In this document: piece by piece, positions 45,122 through 54,428 of the stretch
Layout of the letters: each line of letters opens with the position of its first letter
Numbering within the stretch: position 1 is the first letter of the stretch
Source of the DNA: Leeuwenhoekiella sp.
GTDB lineage: Bacteria; Bacteroidota; Bacteroidia; Flavobacteriales; Flavobacteriaceae
Assembly (NCBI GenBank): GCA_002708845.1
Contig: PAPI01000027.1
Coordinates: 1-64,000 of the forward strand
Length of the DNA stretch: 64,000 nucleotides
Direction: 5' to 3'
Notes under the pieces: generated by a model
What the model was told of the DNA's origin: nothing
Database searches by the model: none
The model's input: the letters and a program-made list of their open reading frames with translations, nothing else
Made by a program: the position numbers and the translations under genes

Positions 45122-46468
45122 ATGGATTATCAGTTACTGTTTGCGGTTTTTGCAGGCATTGCTCTTTTACTTGTTTTAATACTTCGCTTTAAACTACAGG
45201 CTTTTTTAGCATTACTTATTGTTTGTATCACGGTTGGTGTTTTAAGTGGAATGCAACCTGAGGCCATACTTAATTCAATAACAAGTGGAGTTGGTGGCAC
45301 TCTGGGTTTTGTGGCAACCGTGGTTGGTCTCGGCTCTCTCTTTGGAGCAGTATTGGAGCATTCTGGCGGGGCACAGCAACTGGCAAACGTACTGCTTTCT
45401 AAATTTGGGATTAAACGTGCCCCGTGGTCTATTATGCTCGCCGGATTTTTTATTGCAATTCCGGTATTTTTTGACGTTGCTTTTATCATTTTGATCCCGT
45501 TGATCTATGCCCTGCAACGCGATACTAAAAAGTCTTTGTTGCTCTACGCATTGCCCTTGCTTGCCGGTCTTGCAGTGACACATGCTTTTATTCCGCCTAC
45601 GCCGGGACCTATAGCCGTAGCGGATATTTTACAGGCTAATTTGGGTTGGGTGATTGTTTTCGGATTTATTACCGGGATTCCCGCCGCTGCTGTAGCCGGA
45701 CCTTTCTTTGCGCGCTTTATTTCGGCAAGAATTCATATTGATGCCCCTTTTGAATCTCAGGAGGAAGAAGAGACTCCAAAGCAATTACCTTCGGCATCGG
45801 CTATTTTAGCCATCATTTTTCTACCTATTTTATTAATTGTGTTCAACACGGTTTTAACGAGTCCGCTTGCTGCAGACTGGGCAGTACCTGCTGGAATAAT
45901 CTATAGTGTCAAATTATTAGGGCATCCGTTTACAGCTCTCATTTTAGCCAACCTGATCGCGTGGTATGTTTTAGGCATTCGCCGAAAAGTTTCCAAAGAA
46001 ACGCTACTCGAAATTTCTACAAAAGCCCTATATCCTGCCGGAGTTATTATTTTACTTACTGGTGCTGGTGGTGCTTTTAAACAAATTTTGATTGATACCG
46101 GTGCCGGAACGATGATCGCCGAGTCGCTGACCAGTGATTATTTTCCGCCGGTGGTGTTTGGGTTTTTGGTAGCTGCAGTAGTACGCATTATGCAGGGCTC
46201 TTCAACCGTAGCGATGATTACCGCAGCAGGGATTACTGCGCCGCTTTTAGGTTCAACCGAATATTCTGAAATGCAGCTCGCCATACTGGTGATAGCCATA
46301 GCATCGGGCGCCTCTATTTTTTCTCACGTTAACGACAGCGGTTTCTGGCTGGTTAAACAATACCTGGGTCTTACTGAAAAGCAAACTTTTAAAACCTGGT
46401 CTGTACTTACTACGCTCATAGCCGTTGTTGGCCTTGCAGTATCTACATTGCTTTGGTTTTTAGTTTAG
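45122..46468 (+). CDS. gntP: gluconate permease, GntP family
   Basis: 448 residues with twelve or more hydrophobic segments. SGVGGTLGFVATVVGLGSLFG and FIPPTPGPIAVADIL match GntP transporters, and MQGSSTVAMITAAGI is also characteristic. It imports gluconate or a related sugar acid for the kinase just upstream. Entry of the product into metabolism (6-phosphogluconate dehydrogenase or Entner-Doudoroff enzymes) is not encoded in the window. Confidence 0.92.
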   Translation: MDYQLLFAVFAGIALLLVLILRFKLQAFLALLIVCITVGVLSGMQPEAILNSITSGVGGTLGFVATVVGLGSLFGAVLEHSGGAQQLANVLLSKFGIKRAPWSIMLAGFFIAIPVFFDVAFIILIPLIYALQRDTKKSLLLYALPLLAGLAVTHAFIPPTPGPIAVADILQANLGWVIVFGFITGIPAAAVAGPFFARFISARIHIDAPFESQEEEETPKQLPSASAILAIIFLPILLIVFNTVLTSPLAADWAVPAGIIYSVKLLGHPFTALILANLIAWYVLGIRRKVSKETLLEISTKALYPAGVIILLTGAGGAFKQILIDTGAGTMIAESLTSDYFPPVVFGFLVAAVVRIMQGSSTVAMITAAGITAPLLGSTEYSEMQLAILVIAIASGASIFSHVNDSGFWLVKQYLGLTEKQTFKTWSVLTTLIAVVGLAVSTLLWFLV

Positions 46469-46475
46469 GAACGGA

Positions 46476-47390
46476 TTATTTCGTTTCGGAATTTTGTGTA
46501 GGGCTTTGCGCGGTTTGCTCAAAACGTATTGGGCTGTCTTTCGCAGCACCATACAACTTAATTTCCTGAATATCTGCCGGCATATAGAAGCCATGGTCTT
46601 CAAGAGCTTCTTTTACCATACGCACCACACTACCTTTAGTAATTAGTGCCATTCGGCGGAAGTCTTTAGTATCTACCCAGAAATATACCTTTAAGTTTAC
46701 GGTACTGGTTGCCAACTCATCTTCAATAACGAAGTTTTCGTGTTCTTCATCTTCAATAACGTTAGGTTCTGCACGCAGGGCTTCCATCACTACTTTTTTG
46801 GCCCCGTCAATATTGTCTTCATAAGCGATACCAATTGTAAAATTCCATCGAAAGAAACCGTCTTCGGTATAATTAGTTACCGGAGTAGTAAGTACATCGC
46901 TGTTGGGGATGTAGACATCCTTACCGTCAAAGGTTTTAAGTTTAGTATAACGAAACTCTAATGCTTTCACTTTACCAAAATTATCCCCAATTTGTACAGT
47001 ATCGTTCACATCAAAAGGTCTGTTAAACGCGAGTATAATGCCTGCAATAAAGTTTTCACCTATATCTTTAAAAGCAAAGCCCAAAACAACAGCACTGGCT
47101 CCGGCAGCAGTGAGAATACCGGTGGCAATTGCACCTAAACCAGCTGCTCTAAGCGCGAGCATTACTGCGATAATGAAAAAAGTAATGCGAATGGCTTTCC
47201 CCAGAAACCGGCTCATTAGTGGATCTTGTGTACGTTGCGATATACGTTGCCGAGCAAAATTGCCTACCCAGGCACCTATAAGTGTACCGAGAATAATGAT
47301 GAGCACACCAAGACCTATACCCGGTAACTGATCTATAAAACTGTTATAAAAATCCTGAAATGATTCAGAAATTGTCGAAGTGTCTTCCAT
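46476..47390 (-). CDS. mechanosensitive ion channel, MscS family (small)
   Basis: 304 residues: three transmembrane helices, the pore helix rich in Gly/Ala (AAGLGAIATGILTAAGASAVV), and the MscS beta domain (FKDIGENFIAGIILAFNRPFDVNDTV is the start, IPNSDVLTTPVTNYT near its end). It opens on osmotic downshock. Convergent with gntP, only 7 bp between stops. Twelve bp after the EEP-family gene, so likely cotranscribed with it. Confidence 0.9.
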   Translation of the reverse strand: MEDTSTISESFQDFYNSFIDQLPGIGLGVLIIILGTLIGAWVGNFARQRISQRTQDPLMSRFLGKAIRITFFIIAVMLALRAAGLGAIATGILTAAGASAVVLGFAFKDIGENFIAGIILAFNRPFDVNDTVQIGDNFGKVKALEFRYTKLKTFDGKDVYIPNSDVLTTPVTNYTEDGFFRWNFTIGIAYEDNIDGAKKVVMEALRAEPNVIEDEEHENFVIEDELATSTVNLKVYFWVDTKDFRRMALITKGSVVRMVKEALEDHGFYMPADIQEIKLYGAAKDSPIRFEQTAQSPTQNSETK

Positions 47391-47401
47391 AATTAAAGCA
47401 T

Positions 47402-48490
47402 TTAGTTACTCTCTTTACGAGTATCTTTTTGAGTGGCTTCTTTTTGAATGATTTCGTAAGCTCGCTCAAGTTGATTTTCGGTGGGCAGCGCGGGAGTTTG
47501 CTCTGCTTTCTTTTCAGGCTCGAGGCTTAGTTTGATGTAAGCGGGGAAATGATCTGATCCTATTTTGGCTCCCCGACTCATATCTACGACTCTAAAGTGT
47601 TCAGAGACAAAAATATGGTCTAACGGCCATCGCATTAAAATGTTTTTCGCGTTGAAAGTGTTAAACAGACCACGACCTAATCGCGGGTCAAGCAACTCAC
47701 TTACTTCTTTGAACAACTGAGTAGATTCAGACCAGGCCACGTCATTAAAATCTCCAATTACTAAGACGGGAAGGGAAGACTCCCTGCTTTTAAAAGCCGT
47801 TTTCATCATTTCGGCATCCCGATCTGTAGATCGCGGATTGTGCTGTGGCATTGGCGGGGGGGGGGGTATAGCAAATATCTGAACCTGTTTGCCCGACTTT
47901 AGCTTAACCCGAGTATCAATTGAAGGAATACTATCGTCGACCAAGTAATGAACTTCGGTATTTTGCAAGGGTAGTTTAGAATACAGTAGCATGCCATAGG
48001 TATTGCTTAGTGGTGCCCCTTTGTAGTATGGATATTCGTTTTTGAGTGTTGGATTCACAGCGTTAAGCCATTTATCGTCTGCTTCCAGCAGTAACAGGAT
48101 ATCCGGGTTTTTAGCTTTTACCTCTGCCAGCAGGCTGTCGTATTTGGTATTTTTTTGAAGTACGTTGGCGACCAGAATATTAAACTGGTTTTCAGCTACA
48201 TCATTCTGCGCATCCAATATTTCGTACTCCGAAATTCCTGTGTATGGATAAATTTTTAAAACCTGAAAAACCAGACAGGCAATCATCACAGTCATAAATA
48301 CATAATCTTTAAACCACCTGATATCAAAACGCATAAAATAGGCGAGTGTGGCAATAGCTGTAAAGATGGTAAGCTGCAGATGTGGAAAATCAAAAACGCG
48401 TATCCACCAATAATCGGCGGCAATAAAAGGTAAAATCGTAAGTACCACAGCGGTACCTCCCAGAATTTGCAGGAAATTTTTAAAAGTCAT
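47402..48490 (-). CDS. endonuclease/exonuclease/phosphatase family protein with membrane anchor
   Basis: 362 residues. Three N-terminal transmembrane helices (to about residue 80) anchor an EEP domain on the outer side. Catalytic motifs: NILVANVLQ, LLLLEAD (metal Glu), VIGDFND (Asp-Asn) and GSDHFPAYI (Asp-His). Nucleic acid, sugar phosphate or lipid phosphate are all possible substrates. A proline run IPPPPPMPQH is encoded by an 11-C tract that could slip and shift the frame upstream of the last catalytic motifs. Between two MscS genes. Confidence 0.85.
   Translation of the reverse strand: MTFKNFLQILGGTAVVLTILPFIAADYWWIRVFDFPHLQLTIFTAIATLAYFMRFDIRWFKDYVFMTVMIACLVFQVLKIYPYTGISEYEILDAQNDVAENQFNILVANVLQKNTKYDSLLAEVKAKNPDILLLLEADDKWLNAVNPTLKNEYPYYKGAPLSNTYGMLLYSKLPLQNTEVHYLVDDSIPSIDTRVKLKSGKQVQIFAIPPPPPMPQHNPRSTDRDAEMMKTAFKSRESSLPVLVIGDFNDVAWSESTQLFKEVSELLDPRLGRGLFNTFNAKNILMRWPLDHIFVSEHFRVVDMSRGAKIGSDHFPAYIKLSLEPEKKAEQTPALPTENQLERAYEIIQKEATQKDTRKESN
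47856..47866 (+). repeat. 11-G homopolymer inside a coding region
   Basis: Eleven consecutive G on the plus strand (11 C in the coding strand of the EEP-family gene). In its present length the frame is open to the stop at 47402. A gain or loss of one base would truncate the protein before VIGDFND. Confidence 0.9.
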
Positions 48491-48561
48491 CGGTTAGTTG
48501 TTAGGTCCTTTTTAAAAGGATGTTTTCATTTTGAAAGGCTCAAAATGAATCAAACAGCAAC

Positions 48562-49848
48562 CTAATCGTTTTTTACCGGTCTTTGCGTTAAGAAGTTGGT
48601 AATATCTTTAGATGAGGGTTCTTCAAAAATTTCCAGATCAAAATACGATACTGCGGCTATCACATGATCAAAAATATCGGCTTGAATGTGCTCGTAATGC
48701 TCCCAGCGTTTGTCTTTACTAAAGCAAAAAATCTCAAGGGGAATGCCCTGAGAAGTAGGAGGCAGGTGTCGCACCATCAGGAAAAGATCCTTATTAATTG
48801 CAGGATTTTCATATAAGTATGCATCAATATATTTCCTGAAAACACCCAGGTTGGTTTGATTAAGACCATTAATAGGCAGGCTGTCGTCTACCTCAAGCTT
48901 GCGGTTTGTACGCAAGACTTCTTTTTGCATATGATCTATGTAGGGTGCGACGAGTTGAATGCGTTTTAGGCGATTAAGGTCATCATCAGTTAAAAAGCGT
49001 ACCGAATTTTGCTTGATGTAAACTGCCCGTTTGATGCGGCGTCCTTCGCTTTCCTGCATTCCGCGCCAGTTTTGAAAGGAATCTGAAATGAGACTATACG
49101 TAGGGATGGTGGTGTAGGTATTATCCCAGTTTTGAACTTTGACCGTAGCCAGGTTTATTTCGGTCACATTACCGTCTGCGCCATACTTGCTAAATGTAAT
49201 CCAGTCGCCAATGCGCACAATATCATTAATAGAAACCTGTATCGAAGCGACAAAGCCTAATATGGTGTCTTTAAAGATGAGCAGGATTATTGCTGAAGCA
49301 GCACCTAATTGCAGAATGAAATCTAAAGGATCTCTATCAAAAAGTTCGAGAATAAAGAAGAAAATACCAAACGCCCATAAAAAGAGCATAGTAACCTGAA
49401 GGTAGCTTTGCAACGGTTTATCGTGGTATTGCTCTTTAGTCTGAAAGTAATCGCGAGTGGTACGTAGGATACTACGTATGATTTTTACAACCAGTAGGAT
49501 AACATAGATATTCAGAAGTTTTTTTAACCAGTAGAGCGTGGTCTCATAATCTTCAAGCAATTGGGTAAAAAACCAGTTGAATAAGACCAGTGGAATGATG
49601 TGCGCTATGTAGCGCGGAAAATTGGTTAATACCAGAAAATCATCAAAAGAAGTTTTAGTCTTATTGCTAAAAATTTTGAAAGCTTCAATAATGATGCGTT
49701 TGAGTAAACGGTCAAGTAAAGCCAGGAGGATTAGGAATATAAAACCATTGAGGAAGACCGAGAGCATTTCAGCATAAATACCGGAAACGCCCAGATCTTT
49801 TAAATACTCTGTAAAAAATTCAAGATAGCCATCTAAGTTTAAAACCAT
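48562..49848 (-). CDS. mechanosensitive ion channel, YbdG-like
   Basis: 428 residues, about five transmembrane helices before the MscS beta domain (VSINDIVRIGDWI; VQNWDNTYTTIPTYSLISDS). The block FQNWRGMQESEGRRIKRAVYI is characteristic of YbdG-type miniconductance channels. Followed on the same strand by the EEP gene, 71 bp away. A role in osmotic response is expected. Confidence 0.9.
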   Translation of the reverse strand: MVLNLDGYLEFFTEYLKDLGVSGIYAEMLSVFLNGFIFLILLALLDRLLKRIIIEAFKIFSNKTKTSFDDFLVLTNFPRYIAHIIPLVLFNWFFTQLLEDYETTLYWLKKLLNIYVILLVVKIIRSILRTTRDYFQTKEQYHDKPLQSYLQVTMLFLWAFGIFFFILELFDRDPLDFILQLGAASAIILLIFKDTILGFVASIQVSINDIVRIGDWITFSKYGADGNVTEINLATVKVQNWDNTYTTIPTYSLISDSFQNWRGMQESEGRRIKRAVYIKQNSVRFLTDDDLNRLKRIQLVAPYIDHMQKEVLRTNRKLEVDDSLPINGLNQTNLGVFRKYIDAYLYENPAINKDLFLMVRHLPPTSQGIPLEIFCFSKDKRWEHYEHIQADIFDHVIAAVSYFDLEIFEEPSSKDITNFLTQRPVKND

Positions 49849-50200
49849 CGGGTGTTTAGTTTGAGCTGCAAAAATAGGAATAGGCTTTCTAATTCTAATT
49901 AAAGCTCTAGAAATATACAGTATGCTTTTTAGTTTTGATTATTCTTCAAATAGAATAATCAAAATTTATAAAAGTAAGATTAATACTACATATTTTGAGT
50001 TGTTTATAAAGATGATATCTACTTATACCTATTAGCAACTATTTTTAACTCGATTTTTTGTAGGAATAATATTTCAAAATTCAATAATTTTGATATTTAA
50101 ATGTTAAATATTTTAAATATTATGCATTTTGACGATTTAAGTTGTTTTTGATAGATGAAAGTTATTATATTTACGTTGTAATACGACAAAACCCCAATTC
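49849..50200. other. AT-rich intergenic region
   Basis: 352 bp without a gene, very AT-rich, with many short A/T inverted repeats such as TTTGATTATTCTTCAAATAG. The one supportable element is a -7 box TATATTTA at 50166-50173, 27 bp before the small secreted-protein gene. Confidence 0.6.
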
Positions 50201-50470
50201 ATGAAAAAGTTTTTTACTCTAATCGGAGCTCTTTTATTAACCTGTTTAGTGCACGCTCAGTCTGAAACTGATACTAAAGACGCTAACAAGCCCAATCTGC
50301 AAAAGAAAGAAGCTTCAAACCAATTAGAAACTCCTAAAACTGTAGTAGAATTGCCTGAAGCTGTACTTAGGTTACACGATCTTGAGAAAAGAGAATATAA
50401 AGGAAACATTATATATACCCACATTCCTTTGGAATTAGCCAAAATTAAGAATCCGGTAAAAACAGTGTAA
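50201..50470 (+). CDS. small secreted protein, unknown
   Basis: 89 residues: signal peptide (MKKFFTLIGALLLTCLVHAQ), then a polar segment rich in Lys, Asn, Thr and Glu and a C-terminal part VLRLHDLEKREYKGNII. No family recognised. The good -7 box and ATG make it likely to be real. Confidence 0.65.
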   Translation: MKKFFTLIGALLLTCLVHAQSETDTKDANKPNLQKKEASNQLETPKTVVELPEAVLRLHDLEKREYKGNIIYTHIPLELAKIKNPVKTV

Positions 50471-50655
50471 GTGTTTTTTACCCCTTAATCATACCCACGC
50501 TTAAACACCCCAAATCATATTGATTATTTATTTACAACACTATACCTAATCTTCTTTTAAGTAATCAGTTCATTTTGCCCCTAAGCTGTTCTGAGCGCTT
50601 AATTGATAAATCGATTTCCCCAAATCGTAATTGAGAAAAGTTTAAGTTGGGAGAA

Positions 50656-50682
50656 AGGCCCGTTGCGCAAGCACGGGTTTTT
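50656..50682 (+). terminator. terminator-like hairpin
   Basis: GGCCCGTTGC / GCACGGGTTTTT, about 190 bp after the secreted-protein stop codon. Outside this hairpin, 50471-50780 shows no gene. Confidence 0.5.
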
Positions 50683-50781
50683 CATTTTTAGGTATTTCAC
50701 TAATTTATAATTACTTAAAATCCTGATTCGATAAACTTTTATTTTTTAGCAGGTAATGCTTTCAAATTTTAGTTAAAGCAT

Positions 50782-50789
50782 TATATTTG
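50782..50789 (+). promoter_or_regulatory. -7 box of tRNA-Arg
   Basis: TATATTTG 13 bp before the tRNA 5' end; matches the Bacteroidota consensus TAnnTTTG. Confidence 0.7.
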
Positions 50790-50802
50790 CACCCGCAAAA
50801 CT

Positions 50803-50876
50803 GGTCGCGTAGCTCAGTTGGATAGAGCATCTGCCTTCTAAGCAGACGGTCACAGGTTCGAATCCTGTCGCGATCA
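50803..50876 (+). tRNA. tRNA-Arg (anticodon TCT)
   Basis: 74-nt cloverleaf. Acceptor GGTCGCG pairs with CGCGATC (one G-T), D arm GCTC-AGAGC, anticodon stem TCTGC/GCAGA with loop CTTCTAA (TCT at 50837-50839), and T arm ACAGG-TTCGAAT-CCTGT. The discriminator is A and no CCA is encoded. An integrase gene follows in the same orientation, so the 3' end is a possible attachment site. Confidence 0.95.
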
Positions 50877-51108
50877 CTTTTTTAGTATTTAATTGAAACC
50901 AAAACCCTGCAAATCGTATGATTTTCAGGGTTTTATGTTTTTTATGATTACATTTAAAACCAATTAAAATCATTAAAATGGTTCACAATTCGGTTAACAA
51001 ATTTGGAAACTAAAAAGTGTTAACCGAATAAGCATTTAAAGTGCTTATATTGAGTCTGTTGTGTTTGACTTTCGTCTTTAAAAATTGTTTGATTAAAGAC
51101 GTAAAATA

Positions 51109-52341
51109 ATGAGAAATCGGTCAACATTTAGTCTGATCTTTTGGATCAGTACTTCACGAATCAAAAATGATCAGGTTCCTATCTATGCTAGAATCACAGT
51201 AGATGGGAGTAGAGCTAACTTTAGCTTGAAAAGGCGAATTCTACTTAATGAATGGGATTCTAATCGAGGAATGGCTAAGGGTACCCGTCAGGAGGCTAAA
51301 CTATTAAATAAATATTTAGATCAGGTACGTTCAAAAATTTATGGTGCCTACGAGGACTTATTAAGTGAGGATAAGATGATCACTGCGTCTGCCATTAAAA
51401 AAAGATATTTTGGCGATGATAAGGTGCAGCGATCCCTTAATGATTTATTTGTTTATCATAACGAACTATCAGAGCATTCACTTTCTAAACATACGTTAAG
51501 GCACTACAAAGTCACTCAGGGATACTTAACAAAATTTATAATTGAGAAGTTTAATCAGGATGATTACAGACTAATGGATCTGAATTTTCCATTTATTAAA
51601 GATTTTGAATTCTTTCTAAAATCATACCAGCCAGTTGATCATCAGCGTAAAATGAGCCACAATACTGCGATGAAGCATCTGCAGCGACTACGCAAAATGG
51701 TAACTATGGCCTATCATCATGAATGGATACCGAGGGATCCTTTTGTTAGATTTAAATCAACTTTTCAAAACAAACGGCGAGAGTTTCTAACCCAGGAAGA
51801 GTTAGAATCTATTGAGAATTTTCAGTCTTCAATTAATAGACTAATCGTAGTCAAGGATATTTTTCTTTTTAGTTGTTATACCGGACTTTCTTATATAGAT
51901 ATCACTAAACTTACAATGGATCACGTTAAGATGGATTTTGATGGTAATCAATGGATTGAAACGGAACGTCAAAAAACGAAAGTAGCCTTAAAGATTCCCC
52001 TGCTCAATCAATCGCGAATCATATTGAAGAAGTACCAAAATCATCCAAAAACGGTTAGTGATCAAAAATTACTTCCTCATTATTCAAATCAAAAATTAAA
52101 TAGTTATTTAAAAGAAATTGCAGATTTCTGCGGTATTACAAAACGACTGACTTTTCATGTAGCCAGGCACACCTTTGCTACAACAATAACCTTAACTAAT
52201 GGTGTACCCATTGAAACCGTTTCAAAACTTTTAGGACATACAAAACTAACTACTACGCAAATCTATGCACGTGTGGTTGATAAAAAAGTAAAAGAGGATA
52301 TGGCATTACTAAATACAAAGCTTAATACAAGTTTTAATTGA
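51109..52341 (+). CDS. tyrosine recombinase (Bacteroidota site-specific integrase, IntDOT-like)
   Basis: 410 residues: an N-terminal arm-binding domain (FWISTSRIKNDQVPIYARIT), a SAM-like core-binding domain (about 105-215) and a catalytic domain. His350, Arg353 (HVARH), His377 (LLGHTK) and nucleophile Tyr386 (QIYARV) are present. At the position of catalytic Arg I the sequence is CYTGLSYIDI, with Ser261 in place of Arg, as known for IntDOT of the CTnDOT element. It starts 232 bp after tRNA-Arg, as expected for an element integrated at the tRNA. No excisionase, mobilisation or conjugation genes follow. Confidence 0.9.
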   Translation: MRNRSTFSLIFWISTSRIKNDQVPIYARITVDGSRANFSLKRRILLNEWDSNRGMAKGTRQEAKLLNKYLDQVRSKIYGAYEDLLSEDKMITASAIKKRYFGDDKVQRSLNDLFVYHNELSEHSLSKHTLRHYKVTQGYLTKFIIEKFNQDDYRLMDLNFPFIKDFEFFLKSYQPVDHQRKMSHNTAMKHLQRLRKMVTMAYHHEWIPRDPFVRFKSTFQNKRREFLTQEELESIENFQSSINRLIVVKDIFLFSCYTGLSYIDITKLTMDHVKMDFDGNQWIETERQKTKVALKIPLLNQSRIILKKYQNHPKTVSDQKLLPHYSNQKLNSYLKEIADFCGITKRLTFHVARHTFATTITLTNGVPIETVSKLLGHTKLTTTQIYARVVDKKVKEDMALLNTKLNTSFN

Positions 52342-52397
52342 GATTTTATCTAATCAATATTCCCGAAAGTTAAACTCGCAAAATGTTTTACGGAAAA

Positions 52398-52436
52398 GGG
52401 ACGGCATAAAGCCAGGTTGCTATGCCGCCCTTTTTT
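52398..52436 (+). terminator. terminator of the integrase gene
   Basis: GGGACGGCATA / TATGCCGCCC with a 12-nt loop, followed by TTTTTT. Confidence 0.8.
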
Positions 52437-52517
52437 ATTCCGTTTCCTTTCCACTTCAAAATTTTGTCTTCCGTTTGGTTGAATGCTCAAATATTGTTTA
52501 ATCTAAATTTTTGAGTT

Positions 52518-52631
52518 ATGTATTTACAAAATTTACAGCAGGATGAGATTTTTGTTTCCAATGAACTGAAATCTCTTAAGAGTTTGACCCAGATGGAATC
52601 TCGTCGGGGTCTTGAAAATGCCATTTTCTAA
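52518..52631 (+). CDS. possible 37-residue peptide, unknown
   Basis: ATG to TAA frame between the integrase terminator and the first sulfatase; encodes a soluble, charged peptide (MYLQNLQQDEIF at the start, ESRRGLENAIF at the end). Coding-like composition, but short, with no family; it may be a relic of a longer gene or noncoding. Confidence 0.25.
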   Translation: MYLQNLQQDEIFVSNELKSLKSLTQMESRRGLENAIF

Positions 52632-52706
52632 AGCTCTGACTTATTTAACCTCCGATTTGAATGTTTGAATCCCATTGTTGAATTCAATTACTAGTAACTT
52701 CATTTT

Positions 52707-54287
52707 ATGAAAAGAGCACATTTATATTGTTTAATTCTTCTAAGCTTTAGTTATCTTCTTCGAAGCCAGACTTTTGAATCTTCTAAGCCCCCCAATATTC
52801 TTTTCATTCTTGCCGATGATTTAGGTTATCACGACCTTAGTATTACCGGCAGTCGATATTATGAAACACCAAATATTGACCGTATTGCCTTGGAAGGAAC
52901 TGTTTTTACTCAGGGCTACGCCGCCAGTCTGGTTTGCAGTCCATCACGTGCAAGTATTATGCTTGGGCAATTTACCGCCAGACACGGAATTACAGATTGG
53001 ATAGGCGCACCAGAAGGCGAAGCCTGGCGTGACCTAAAGCGTTATGATAAAATGCTTCCTGCAGCCTACAGGCATCAGTTACCGCAGCAGGCAATAACAC
53101 TACCTGAAGCTCTCAAGGCCGGTGGTTATGTGACTTTTTTTGCCGGTAAATGGCATCTCGGCGAAGGGGATTCTTCGCCGGAAAAAAATGGATATGACAT
53201 TAATATAGGAGGCTGGGAAGCAGGTAGCCCGAAAGGGGGATATTTTTCTCCGTGGGATAACCCTCTATTACCAAATACAGAACCGGGAGAGAACCTTTCT
53301 ATGCGGTTGGCCAAAGAAACTTCCCAATTTATAGCCTGGCATGCTGACACTCCTTTTTTTGCCATGCTCTCCTTTTATGCCGTGCATGCACCTATTGAGA
53401 CCACGGAGCAGAAATGGGCGAAATACCGTAATAGGGCAGACTCACTTGGGATTGCTGAGCAAGCTTTCATAATGGAGCAAATGCTGCCCATTCGAACCCA
53501 ACAGGATAATCCGGTTTATGCAGGCCTGGTAGAACAAATGGATGATGCAGTTGGTCTGGTTATCAAGCAGCTCAAACAAAGCGGACTCTATGAAAATACT
53601 ATTATCATATTTACCTCAGATAATGGCGGCGTTGCTTCCGGTGATGCTTTTTCAACTTCAAATCTTACTTTGCGAGGTGGAAAAGGCTATCAATGGGAGG
53701 GAGGCATCAGAGAACCTTTTTTCATCAGATTACCAAGAAACTATAACGCCGTAAGAAGTTCTGATGTTCCGGTTACGGGGGCTGATTTTTATCCCACGCT
53801 GCTCGATTATGCAGGCATACCTCAAATCCCAGAACAATCGGTTGATGGTAGAAGCCTCAAACTGCTTATAGAAGGTAAGAATTTTGAGGAGCGAGCGCTG
53901 TTTTGGCACTATCCGCATTACGGTAATCAGGGTGGTCTGCCTTCATCCATAATTCGAAGAGGGGAATATAAGCTAATTCACTATTGGGAAGACGATCATG
54001 ACGAATTATACAATTTAGAAACTGATCTCAAGGAACAACGGGACCTTTCCAAAATTGAACCTGAACGAACGCATAGTCTTAAGGCAGAACTCATGGCTTT
54101 TCTTAAAGAAACAAATGCACTTAGGCCTCAAAAAGACCCACAGTTTGATCAACATAAACGTACCGAACTTGATCGTGAGCGATTAGAAGTACTGCTTCCA
54201 AAACTGGAAGAGCAACGCTTACTTATACTATCTAAAACGTACAATCCTGATCCAACCTGGTGGGGCAGTAAACTTACAAAAGACTAA
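52707..54287 (+). CDS. secreted sulfatase 1 (family S1)
   Basis: 526 residues with a signal peptide (about residues 1-21). Type I sulfatase: the Cys77 of CSPSR is the formylglycine site, ILADDLGYHDL carries the metal Asp pair, GKWHLGEG and TSDNGG are the further metal and sulfate residues. The subfamily is unclear; the block NGYDINIGG suggests the S1_16 neighbourhood, but I cannot verify this. It removes sulfate esters from a polysaccharide or its fragments in the periplasm. No formylglycine-generating enzyme is encoded in the window. First gene of a rightward run with the GH43-like gene and sulfatase 2. Confidence 0.9.
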   Translation: MKRAHLYCLILLSFSYLLRSQTFESSKPPNILFILADDLGYHDLSITGSRYYETPNIDRIALEGTVFTQGYAASLVCSPSRASIMLGQFTARHGITDWIGAPEGEAWRDLKRYDKMLPAAYRHQLPQQAITLPEALKAGGYVTFFAGKWHLGEGDSSPEKNGYDINIGGWEAGSPKGGYFSPWDNPLLPNTEPGENLSMRLAKETSQFIAWHADTPFFAMLSFYAVHAPIETTEQKWAKYRNRADSLGIAEQAFIMEQMLPIRTQQDNPVYAGLVEQMDDAVGLVIKQLKQSGLYENTIIIFTSDNGGVASGDAFSTSNLTLRGGKGYQWEGGIREPFFIRLPRNYNAVRSSDVPVTGADFYPTLLDYAGIPQIPEQSVDGRSLKLLIEGKNFEERALFWHYPHYGNQGGLPSSIIRRGEYKLIHYWEDDHDELYNLETDLKEQRDLSKIEPERTHSLKAELMAFLKETNALRPQKDPQFDQHKRTELDRERLEVLLPKLEEQRLLILSKTYNPDPTWWGSKLTKD

Positions 54288-54428
54288 TTGTAAAAGGTTT
54301 TCATAACCTATTTAGGTCACTATTGCTCTATTTGTACCCGCTATATGCACATTTAACCCCCAATATCAGCTTAGAGATGAAGATATTTGATACAGATTTT
54401 AGTTATACTTCTCATTAATCAAAAACCT

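Noticed and set aside
51109-52341. The tyrosine recombinase as the integrase of the cassette array at 1-5750
   Set aside because: It is 45 kb away, follows a tRNA gene, has an arm-binding and SAM-like domain of Bacteroidota element integrases and lacks Arg I; nothing links it to the palindromic elements.
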